From contig JAMAHW010000007.1 of assembly GCA_023627715.1 (NCBI GenBank), forward strand, positions 1 to 64,000: 64,000 bases of DNA, given 5' to 3'. The translations under genes were made by a program, and so were the position numbers. Positions within the stretch are counted from its first letter, which is position 1. Every line of letters starts with the position of its first letter. This document shows positions 1 through 10,100 of this stretch, piece after piece. The notes under the pieces were generated by a model that searched no databases, was not told the DNA's origin, and was given only the letters and a program-made list of their open reading frames with translations. This stretch comes from Periconia sp. R9002 (taxonomy: Eukaryota > Ascomycota > Dothideomycetes > Pleosporales > Periconiaceae).

Positions 1-128
1 GAGGTCACATATCGGGTAGCTAGTGTACCAGGCGTTATTCATAAATCAGATAACTATACTAGACATACTATGTAGGTTGTAGAGCTTCTGATTCGTAGGA
101 CCTATTAGTCCTCCCGATATGTGACCTC
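1..128. repeat. Inverted-repeat (MITE-like) element at left edge
   Basis: The first 16 bases (1-16) are repeated exactly in reverse complement at 113-128, enclosing 96 bases. The similarity continues weakly inwards on both arms (CTAGT on the left against the complement of ATTAG on the right). This is the arrangement of a small non-autonomous DNA transposon or a strong hairpin. The left end lies on the window border, so the true element length and any target-site duplication cannot be seen. No coding potential is visible in it. Confidence 0.55.
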
Positions 129-1210
129 CCGGCGTGTCACCCCTCTCTCTGTACATAGATAGGTGTGTATTTATTTTTGGCCGTTGATGCAAAGCTCCTG
201 CCCTGATGGACCCTTTCACACCAAGAACCCCGCTCGACAAGCCTTGTTCATGCACTACATAGTACATTGCATAGCACACCCTGTCACATATCCACACCGC
301 ACAATTGAAGCTAGAAGGAACAATGCTTGACTACCGCCGAAAGTCATACTTGTACATTGATGGATGCGAGACGTGGGTAAATGGACTGTAAGCAGTTGGC
401 CACTCCGTGGGAGCCGGCCTGATATTGAGTGATGGAAGTGGAGAGGCAGTGGGTGTGTGTGGGTCCGAAGGAGGCCGTAGTGACGATGGTCGTTGACGGC
501 TAAAAAAAAGTCTTATTATATACTTGCGAGTTCCCCAAAAGCCTTCTTTGACAGTATTCAAAATTCTTGCAGTCTTTGTTCAGTGTCCACACGTAAAGGG
601 CGATGCAAGCGTCCACGATTGATACCTAGGTATTCATTTTGCTTTTAGAGGTTCGACGCGGAAAACTGGCCGGTGCGCACCCGTTAGTCTAAAAGCATTG
701 TTTGTCGTCACTCCTGTTAGTTACATACCTACACCCCTCTACCGTTACCACCACCACCACCACCACCACCATCACCACCCCAAGACGAAATACTGCGAGT
801 AGCGCGAGAGCCGCTTCGGTGTGTTCTGACGTGCTTCTGCCTACAGTCTGACCTTGTTGCACTTTGTGAGCGACCATCAACCTTAACCAAGATGCAGGCT
901 CTTCCCCGCCCTCCAATAGGATCCGCGAATCCACCCACATGAACACCTCTGCGTAAAGTGGCCTACCCCGTCTATCCTACCGCGCGACCTACTACTGCTT
1001 TCGCCGAATCGAGCATCCGAAAGAGGGTCCCCGTTTGCTAAATTGAATGGAGCTCGCTTCTTCACCTTTCCCCTTCGTTGCTGCCATTCTTTGCTTCAAA
1101 CACACCCGTTTGCGCTCCCAACCTCCCACGACTCAACCCAGAAGATAAGCAGAGCTGGTCTCGCTCACCCGGCATACGGCCACTTCTAGCATCAGCCCTC
1201 CTCTTTCAAC
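129..1210. other. Upstream region of gde1, no gene seen
   Basis: This stretch has only short ORFs without recognisable similarity. It contains an imperfect (ACC)n microsatellite at about 745-780 and several TACCTA/TAGGTA motifs (near 626 and 723). The last 150 bases are pyrimidine-rich and run into the gde1 start, as is usual for a fungal promoter and leader. I found no CACGTG phosphate-response box here. Confidence 0.4.
745..780. repeat. (ACC)n microsatellite
   Basis: About ten consecutive ACC/CCA trinucleotides with one ATC interruption, in the gde1 upstream region. The minus-strand ORF that reads it as a valine run is a by-product of the repeat. Confidence 0.85.
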
Positions 1211-4200
1211 ATGAAATTCGGCCATAATCTCCCCCGCAATCAAGTCCCTGAATGGGCGTCACACTACATCAACTACAAGGGCTTGAAGAAGCTCATCAAG
1301 TCTGCCGCAACTACCGCTGCCCAGACGGGCGAGGATCCTGACCTTGCCGGTAACTATAGCCACTCGCGTCGTAGACTAGCCTTGATCTAACAAACTTCAG
1401 AGTTCTTCTTCTCCTTGGATCGCAATCTCGAAGACGTAGACTCTTTCTACAATATCAAACACACCGAGTATACGCGCCGCTTGAAGCTCCTCCATAGCCG
1501 CTATGGTCGCGTTGCCCAGATGCCCGAAGGCATCGACAAAGACGAGGCTCAGGACCTCATGGGCGCTCTTCTTGAACTCCGTAGCCAGTTGAGGAAGCTT
1601 CAATGGTACGGAGATGTCAACAAGAGGGGTTTCGTCAAGATCACCAAGAAGTTGGACAAGAAGATTCCCGGTGTCACCACACAGCAGCGTTACCTAGTGT
1701 CAAAGGTTACTCCCAAAGCCTTTGCCCATAACCTGCCCTTGATCCAGGATATGAAGTCGGTGAACGACTGGTTGTCAGGCTTGGGCGACATCAAGACTTT
1801 TGACGATTCCGGTTCCACTCACTCCGCCGCCTCTCTTGGCAGAGTTCCCGGTCGCGCACTCAATCTTCCTTCTGGCTTGCTTGATTCGGTAGACCAAGCC
1901 CTCCGCAAAGACGACGCAGGCCAGCTTTCAACATTAATAGCAGAAATCACTTCTCAAAACGAAGAAACTAGTGCTTCATTCCAACACACTATGTTGAATT
2001 TTCTGCAGCGAGCCATCTCATGCCGCGCAAAGGCATCCATCGCGGAGCTGTTACAAAAGATAACCTCCTTAGAGGAGGAGGACGATATCAACAAGCGTAA
2101 CTGCATCCACCGGTTGGTGATCAATATCGGTCGTACAAAAAGCGGCGAAAGCCTTGGGAGTGATGGTGTTCCCATGTTACAGACATCAACTGAGCCCAAC
2201 TTCATCACACCTGCAACGGCGCCTGACGGTCGGCCACCACCATACACAAACACCGAAGAAGAGTCGGCGAAGATCTTAAATGAGAATGATGCCTCTGTGC
2301 AGCTTCTCGTTTACCTTCTCAACCAGTTGCCTCCAGCGCACCGATCCTCACTGCAATCACGAGATGCATATGGGCGCCTCCCACTCCACTACGCAGCGCA
2401 ATATGGTTTTGTTGTTATCTGCCAGGTTGTCATAAAGCATATGCAAGATTGGGGCCAGTTCAATGTCGATCAAGGCATCGACTCGGCTGCTTGGCAAGAC
2501 AACGACGGTTACGCACCCCTCCATCTTGCCGTCATTGGCGGTCATAAACTTACTACTAAAACCCTGCTGGATGCTGAGAACTGGCACGGAATAAGGGCCG
2601 AAAAGATGGAGTCTAGAAAATCCAGTTCGCAGTCTGGTGCAGCGCTTGCCCTTGCTACACACAACAACTTTGTTGGCATTGTCGAGCTTTTAGTGGCAGC
2701 TGGCGTAAATGTGAATTATCAGAATGAGCAAGGCGAGACGGCCCTGCACATTGCGGCAAGGTTCGGCTACGACGAGTGTGTCGGGGCTTTACTGAAAGGG
2801 ACCGGCATCGAGTTAGATCTTCCCGAGAAGATATTCGCGTGGACCCCTCTCTTCATTGCCTGCGTGGATGGACGGAAATCTACTGCCAAGCTTCTGATCG
2901 ACAAAGGTGCAGACGTCCACCGTTGCGATATCGACGGATACACAGCCAAGGAGCACGCCGCACTGCGAGGGCACATGGACATCGTATTCATGCTTGCTGA
3001 GATTCCCCCCAAGCCATCACCGGTGCAGGTAGAAGCGCGGAGCTCACGCTCACAGCTGTCCTCTATCGACGAACGCAGGTCGAAAGGATCAAGTAGGGAG
3101 AATGCAGGCGCAAATCAAAAACCTCCGGAGCCAATGAAGACATTTGGTCATCGATACCTCACCAATGAAACCATGGTCCTTGTAAGCCTAGGATCTATGG
3201 ACCCTCGTAAGGACAGATACGCCTCAGACAAGCCTATTACTCCCGTTGAGCTTGGGGCCATCCCGTTGGCAGATGCGCATGCTACACAGCTTGATGCAGC
3301 ACTTTCAGTCGTGGTCAGGGCTACCGGCGCAACGGGCGAGCCTATGGTCATTGATCTACCCGTGCAAGACAACATAAGTACAGAGCCCATCACTTTCATG
3401 ACAAAGGACATATCCAAAGTTAAAATCCTATTTGACCTCGTCCCTACCTATGCAGGCTCACATGAACAACCTGTTGGGCGTGCCGTTGCCTTGCTATCAT
3501 CTATCAAGACGAGCATCGGCTCAAGACGTATTCCCTTGCAAGGGGATGTCAAGGTACCGATTGTTGCCGCCAGCACTTTGGATGTGATAGGATCCGTGAA
3601 TTTTAATTTCCTCGTCATCACGCCGTTTTCCCATCCCAACCTATCCATCACGGAACAGCACACTTACTGGAAAAAGATGACATCTTCGACCATGGTCATC
3701 GGACACCGAGGACTGGGCAAGAATGTATCCGCATCTCGCTCATTGCAGCTTGGAGAGAACACAATCCAGTCATTCATTGCTGCAGCCAATCTAGGAGCGT
3801 CGTATGTCGAATTCGACGTGCAGCTGACTAAGGATCACGTCCCGGTCATCTACCATGATTTTCTAGTTAGCGAGACCGGTATTGACGCTCCTGTTCACAC
3901 ACTTACTCTGGAGCAATTTCTCCACGTCAGCGAAGGACAGACACCCCGGCAAGCTAGGAACGAGTCGCCAAGTGGGAACAATTCCGCAGACGAAAACGCC
4001 GCAACGAAACCTCCCCAGCGACGCCCACGATCCTACTCAGTAGACCACTCGCAGCAAAATAATATCCACACCAATCACCACGTCGAGCTCACGGAACGCA
4101 TGAAGCACACGCGCGACTTCAAAGAGAAAGGCTACAAAGGCAACAGCCGTGGAAACTTCATTCAAGCCCCCTTTGCGACCCTCGAGGAAATGTTCAAAAA

Positions 4201-4900
4201 ACTCCCCGAGTCCACTGGTTTTAATATCGAAATGAAGTATCCTATGCTTCAAGAATCCATCGACCACGACATGGATCAGTACGCCGTCGAGCTCAACTCG
4301 TTCGTTGACACGGTTCTAAAGATGGTCTACGATTACATTGGGAAACGCAACATTCTGTTCTCGTCCTTCAACCCGGATATCTGCCTCATGTTGTCGTTCA
4401 AGCAGCCCTCTATACCGGTGCTGTTCCTCACGGACGCGGGTACGTCGGAGGTCGGTGATGTGCGTGCTGCCAGCTTGCAGGAAGCAATTCGCTTCGCCAG
4501 TCGCTGGAATCTATTGGGGATCGTGAGCGCCGCTGAGCCGCTTGTAATGTGTCCCCGGCTCGTCAAGGTGGTCAAGGAGAGTGGGCTGGTCTGCGTGAGT
4601 TATGGGACTTTGAACAATGACCCGAAAAATGTCAAGGTATGCTCTCCCTTCCCTGTTTTGGCTTTATGGTTGGTGCTAACGATATCATGACAGATCCAAG
4701 AAAAAGAAGGCATCGACGCCGTCATCGTCGATAACGTCCTCGCCGTGCGCAAGGGACTTACCACGGAAGACCCCGCTACAGTACCGGTCATCACATCTAC
4801 CACCGGGTCGACGACGAGTGGTGCGCCTACGACGAACGGAAGCGCTTCATCTTCGGTTATTAATATCGAGCCCGAGGGCGCTGATGGGGTCAAGGTTTAG
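1211..4900 (+). CDS. gde1: Glycerophosphodiester phosphodiesterase with SPX and ankyrin repeats (Gde1/NUC-2 type)
   Basis: Three exons: 1211-1349, 1401-4636 and 4694-4900, giving 1,193 residues. Introns are 51 and 57 nt, with CTAAC branch sites just before both acceptors. Domains in order are an N-terminal SPX domain (1 to about 155, beginning MKFGHNLPRNQVPEWASHYI), ankyrin repeats (about 360-580) and a C-terminal GDPD domain (about 810-1170). The GDPD catalytic residues look intact: His815-Arg in GHRG, Glu850 and Asp852 in EFD, and His865 in YHD. This suggests an active enzyme hydrolysing glycerophosphocholine to glycerol-3-phosphate and choline, like yeast Gde1. The same architecture occurs in the phosphate regulators Pho81 and Neurospora NUC-2, so a signalling role through SPX binding of inositol pyrophosphates is also possible. 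The start is the first ATG of the SPX consensus. Confidence 0.93.
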
Positions 4901-5581
4901 TTTTTGAGCTTTGAGAAATGGGGGTGGTTGAAGGCGTGCGTATGTGTGTCTCTTTTGTTTTTCTTATATCAACGTTAGAGAAGATCAAAAGAAAAGCAAA
5001 AAGATGCACATACGCACGTCTAAGTCGGACGTATAGATAGATTTGCGTATGGAGACGACGATGGAATTGAAATGTTCTGAATGGTCGTAGCCTTTTTACA
5101 CCTCTAGCTCCTTGCTGGTGATGTTCTTGATTTTGTTTGTTCATACATAGGTACGTTGTAATACACCACCTGGGTTGCTCATAATATTTCTGCGAACTGG
5201 TTCTCAGCTGGACCGAAGATGACTACTTTTATGTGTATGCCTGTCCATAGGGGTACCTATTCCCATCGCGATTGATGTCCATTTAGTGACGCGCGCAGCG
5301 AGCTTTCTCCATTGGGGCTAGTCTTGTTAACCCCGCTGCTATCTCCGATAGGTAGGTACCTAGGTAGATGTTCCACACCCGAGATTCTCTTGCTCGACAT
5401 CGCGTCACCGACGACAACGGCAATTCGCTATAATCGGCCGCAAGTTTCCCGGTTCTTGAGTTTTCTGATCACTGAAAATACCATTAGTACGCCAGAATCG
5501 CCCTCACGCCTTCGAATCCTTCAATTCCCCAGTATCAACTCGGGTTGAAACTACCCGCGCGCGAGAAAAGGAAAAAACAAC
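4901..5581. other. Intergenic region between gde1 and the Fyv6 homologue
   Basis: The first part is probably the gde1 3' UTR and contains an 8-bp inverted repeat (CATACGCA near 5010 with TGCGTATG near 5043). The second part is the promoter and leader of the next gene and carries a TAGGTAGGTACCTAGGTAG cluster near 5350. No coding sequence seen. Confidence 0.4.
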
Positions 5582-6268
5582 ATGTCCTCAGGCTTCGTCT
5601 CTGGCGGCACGCTCGACGCGCCCATCCAACGCGACGCCGAATGGCTCGAAGCGCAAGCCGCAATCGAAGCGGAGCGGCGCCGCAAAGCCGAGCTCGCCGC
5701 GCAAAACGACGGAAAATCCCTCTTCGAGGTACTGCAGGCCAACAAGGCGGCCAAGCAGGAGGCCTTTGAGGAGGCGGCGCGGCTTAAGAATCAGTATCGC
5801 GCGTTGGATGAAGATGAGGCCGGGTTTTTGGCTGAGATAAGGGGGAAGGAGAGACAGGCGGAATTGGAGGCTAAGAAGGATGTGGAGAGGGAGATGGAGG
5901 CGTTTAGGAAGGCGAGGGAGGAGGCGGAGAAGGGTGGGAAGGAAGGAGATGGGGACGCGGAGACGGAGAAGGTTGAGGTGGAGTGGAAGGGTGTTGGGAG
6001 GAAGAGGAAGGGAGCTGGGGAGGGGTTGCTGAAGGGTGTGAAGATTAGGAGGGTCGATGCTGATAAAAAGGCCGATGGTGGTGTCCGGGACAAGAATGAG
6101 AAAGAGGGTGAAGCGAAGAAGCCGGAGAGTGATGCTAAAGCTGCTGATGCGGAGAAGGCAAAGAAAAAAACGGAGCCCCCGAAACCGATTCCTGCTGCAC
6201 CCCCGAAGCCTGCGGCGAATGCACTTGCGCTGGGTTTGGGGTATGGTTCATCAGACGAAGACGATTGA
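5582..6268 (+). CDS. FAM192A/Fyv6 N-terminal domain protein (NIP30 family)
   Basis: Single-exon ORF of 228 residues. The N-terminal 110 residues match the NIP30/FAM192A pattern: SGFVSGGT at the start, an Ala/Glu/Lys-rich helix, then KSLFEVLQANKAAKQEAFEE followed by LKNQYRALDEDEAGFL, which is the diagnostic core. The rest is a charged, low-complexity lysine/glutamate tail ending in an acidic GSSDEDD. The human homologue PIP30 binds the PA28-gamma proteasome activator and yeast Fyv6 acts in the second step of pre-mRNA splicing. I infer a nuclear role, more likely spliceosomal in a fungus. The ATG has an A-rich leader (ACAACATG). A 232-residue ORF on the opposite strand is a shadow of the purine-rich coding strand. 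Confidence 0.85.
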   Translation: MSSGFVSGGTLDAPIQRDAEWLEAQAAIEAERRRKAELAAQNDGKSLFEVLQANKAAKQEAFEEAARLKNQYRALDEDEAGFLAEIRGKERQAELEAKKDVEREMEAFRKAREEAEKGGKEGDGDAETEKVEVEWKGVGRKRKGAGEGLLKGVKIRRVDADKKADGGVRDKNEKEGEAKKPESDAKAADAEKAKKKTEPPKPIPAAPPKPAANALALGLGYGSSDEDD

Positions 6269-7175
6269 GCGTGACTCCCATTCCATGATTGAGACCCATT
6301 GCTCGCAGAAGCTCCTTGAATACACCATCTTCCCTTGCGACCGGATGATCCTCGTGCCGACGTAAGAGCCGTCGGATGAACAAGCAAGGAACCAGTTCTA
6401 AGAATGGGAATGATGGCTACTGAGGAAACTGCCTGTCTAGGAGTGAACTGAACAGAAGAAGATGATGGTATAGCAACGAATGTGTGCAATGATGCTTGAC
6501 CGGATTCTTCGCCCCGCAGATGCCGGTTACTCCTTCCCTCAGTATCGTGGCACGTGATACCTGCGCTATGAAGGTCAACATTTGAACTGATACATCATTG
6601 ATGTTTACATGCATGGTTCTACCTCTTCCCTCTTTGCCACAAGGGAAATTGGCCGGATACAGAATTGTCTGGAAGTCTAAAATCAAGTTCGAATTGGGTT
6701 GAATCGACAATGTATGCGTTTCACTTCACAATCATCTCTCACTGCTTGGATGTCCGTTCTGCGAAGTTGATTCTGATATCGATGAAAATGGAGAATTTGA
6801 GTAGACATGGATGGTCTTCTTCCGTCTTTTACCTCTCGAATTGCAGTGCTCTGGTGAGAGGGCATACTGCGGAATGGCCTGATCACTCAGCACCTTGCCA
6901 GACTGGAATTACTTCTCCTCTTCTCGACGGCCTTCAATTGAAGCAAGTGAGATAACGGCGGCTCTTATACTTCTCCTTCCTCACTACTATTTATACCCCC
7001 CGCCTCCCCGCAAGATACTTTTCAACCTTCATTTGAACACCCACCGCACCCTCTTATCCAGTCCCTGTCTTAGCCCTCCCGAACTCACCTTCTACTACAA
7101 TTGGTTCTTTCCTCCTTCCATCAACTTTTCCTCCCTTCCTCAGTCCCTCCTCTATGTTCTTTTAACCACTGCCAG
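6269..7175. other. Intergenic region and leader of the giant DUF3638 gene
   Basis: No gene is seen. A CACGTG hexamer lies near 6551. The last 200 bases are strongly pyrimidine-rich on the plus strand, as in fungal core promoters. An in-frame ATG at 7101 would add 25 poorly conserved residues to the next gene. Confidence 0.4.
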
Positions 7176-10100
7176 ATGGACCACACGGACAGCCCGACCG
7201 TGGTGCCAGCCATGGGGAAAGTGACAAAATATCTTATCCATCACATGGTGCTACCTGCGAAACTACCTCAAGAGGACGATTCCAGTGTTCTTCGTGAGCA
7301 GGCCCTAATCGACACCACTATCCAGGCTTTGGAGATTTTCAAAGGCCATGTCAACAATCTTGCCAACACAAAACAACTGGTGGCTTCTGTGGCTTCCGGC
7401 CTTGCCAGTCTCAAAGAGAGTCGGGATAGTGAGGGTCATATCTGCGAGGATAACCTTGTCTCTCTATTCCGACGACTCGCCAACGACAAACACGATCCCT
7501 TCATGCTACCGTTGGAAATAAAATTCCAGAATGCTGGCATGGTAGTCAGCAACCGCAATGGTACTATCTTGTTCGAGGTCTTTGAGCTCTCATCGCTCAA
7601 CCAAGCCTGCATGACTACAGTGGGTCGACTTGTTCGTACCTTTCCAACACACGCATACCAAATTCCGGTCGACAAATTTCTTCAAGAGGGTTTTATCGAG
7701 TCAGTAGCACATACTCTCGCAATGATGAGCATGCAAAAAGTCCCAGAACTGCAGCCGCAAATGGTAAAAGGTGGAAACTCCCATTCGGAAATACGAAACA
7801 CAACACACCCTCATCTAGTAACGGACCTACTCGTGCAAATTTATTCAGCAGAGGTTGGGAACGCTATCGAAGTCCCCAGTATTGAAAAGCACACGCGCGA
7901 TGATGTGCTTTGGTCTGACAGATCAAAGAAACCGTTACCTTGGAGACGGAGCCCCCTCTGGCTTCTTGTGCGAGTCACAATGCAGCTGGTGTTTGATCGT
8001 GCAGGTCTTGGTCCAAGGTTGTCCCTCCCCTTATACAAATGTGGTATCATCTACGTCTTGGCAAAACTCCTGGACATGGCCACCGAATGCTTTATCAGTG
8101 ACGATGCAGATTTGATTCACAACTTGTGCGCGAAAATTTCGCGTCGCCTTCGCAAGTTGAAACCGCCGGCCCCCGAGGAAAACATACTCTAGATCTTTTG
8201 CTCGAAGTTCGCTCATGAAACTCTAGAAAAAGCTTCTAGCAAGATGCAACTGTTAAGAGCAATTGACATAGAAACTGATGATAGTGGCTTTGATCCGGTT
8301 TCTGTGATACAATTAAAACCAGAAGAGGATCTTGTGTTTGAACTGCCACTATTGAAGGAGTTCCTCCGCTCGAGGTCAGCTCGAAGGCCGCGCCGGAGAG
8401 ACAAGGAATTGAAACCGAAGCGAGAATTCCCAAATTTTGCTGACAACGCGATTCCTACGGTGTTCGATGCCGGAGAAGAAGAGCACACCTACTTCCCTCT
8501 TGCCGCGATTGAACTGTGGGTTGAGTCGTGGCTCAGCCCTTGGGTTGGGAAGCATTCGAAGGGAGATCCAGATGCAGGCAGAAAGCTGAAAACCTTGATC
8601 AAATCGTATTTCAAATATGCATCCAAACCTAACTCCAGCCCCGAAAATTATTCTATCATGTATCTCACAATTCTGGAATTATTTCTGGCTCTGGATATGT
8701 GCGCTTGTCAGAAAATGCCACACCTCTGCATGTACGACCCTGAGATGGCAATCAAACCGCTCCAGGCCCTCGTCTTACCCTACAAAAGTCAGCTACAACG
8801 ATTGAATGCCGTGGAGAGGTACTTTCAGGCTCGCAGGAACGGAGCGAAACCGGATATGCCCTCCATCTTCCACTCGTTTGGAAAAAAAGGCTCATTTGCT
8901 GAACAGCATTATGATTCGCATAAAGCGGAGTTTGATAAGCACAAGCATCAGATCAAGGAGATAGCGGAAAAAAAGAAAACTTTAAAAATCGAAGAATGGC
9001 GGAGAAAAACAGATGACTATCACAAACTGCTCCAGGAGGCTAATCAGATATCTTGTCGATGTGAGAGTACAACCACCCTGAATGATCAAACATCCCGGCA
9101 CTCTCAGTCGTGCAGAAGGTGTGACCTGAGAAATCAAGCAGCGGGGCTGGAAATTGAAGTCTTCGAATGGCCGCTGAGCTCTGATCTACATGAAGAGAAG
9201 GCCATGGTCTTTGAGGCATTTCCGCCAGAGCTATTCTGCCATTGGAGAGATGCCAGAATGTTCATATTGAAGGATGTCATGGGATATACTGGCAAGGTTA
9301 CCAACGAGTCTCGTAAATTGTATTTCTTGAAGGATCAAGAAGGGCTTGTTGACGTGAACAAGATTCCGGAAGACCAACGGATTGCACTGGTATCGTCTGT
9401 GAAGCCGATGCGAAAAAGCCACATTAGGATCAAGACGGACATGGGTCTCTTAAAAGAAACGGATCTCACTGTCGAGAATTCCTTGGATTACAAGTATTAT
9501 GACTGCGCGGACCATGGGTTTACTATGCCCCTACAACCCTCTGACCGGGTCCAGCAAAACTGCGTCTATCGACTTCCACAGCGCTCTTCTAGCTTGCAGA
9601 AATATCTGACTGCCGAACAAGCTGGCGCTGAACCAACTGAAAATGATGCCCTCGCGAGTTTGTCGGACTGTCCGTCACATATGACTCTTGATCAATACAA
9701 AGCCTTCACACTTCTACCGATTGGTTACAACATCCGCTACATGAATATTCTCAGGCTACTCGCAATGTCTGCTACCGAGCTGGCAACTCCAGAGGCACAT
9801 TGTCTGATCCATCAAACTTGCCTGCAGGCAGGACCAGCCGCAGACGACTTCGCGATAGAAAGAAAGAGCCATGCCGCATTATGTGATGGCGCCTTCCTCC
9901 GTCCGCTTCTAGAACGAGTGAAAACTCTTGTGGATGAAACTGAGAGCAACTGGCAGTTGTGGAGAACTCTGGCCATCTGTGTGCAGCTAGCATTGCGCGC
10001 ATACGATTTTGCAGACACTGATGGTGACACAGCGAAGGAGTGTCTCAAAATTTTGGAAGCTGCACGTAAAAATGCTTACGACTGGCTGTGTGCTATGCAA

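Noticed and set aside
689..946. Two ORFs with valine or glycine runs near 745-780
   Set aside because: The runs come from the (ACC)n microsatellite; no other coding sign.
5791..6489. 232-residue minus-strand ORF opposite the Fyv6 homologue
   Set aside because: It is a Ser/Pro/Phe/Ala-rich reverse reading of a purine-rich coding strand, while the plus strand has a recognisable conserved domain.
8156..8239. 84-nt in-frame intron that would remove the TAG of the giant gene
   Set aside because: Kept only as an alternative: the donor GTTGAA is poor, the branch site (CTCAT) minimal, and removal would delete sequence that seems to align with homologues. Not excluded.
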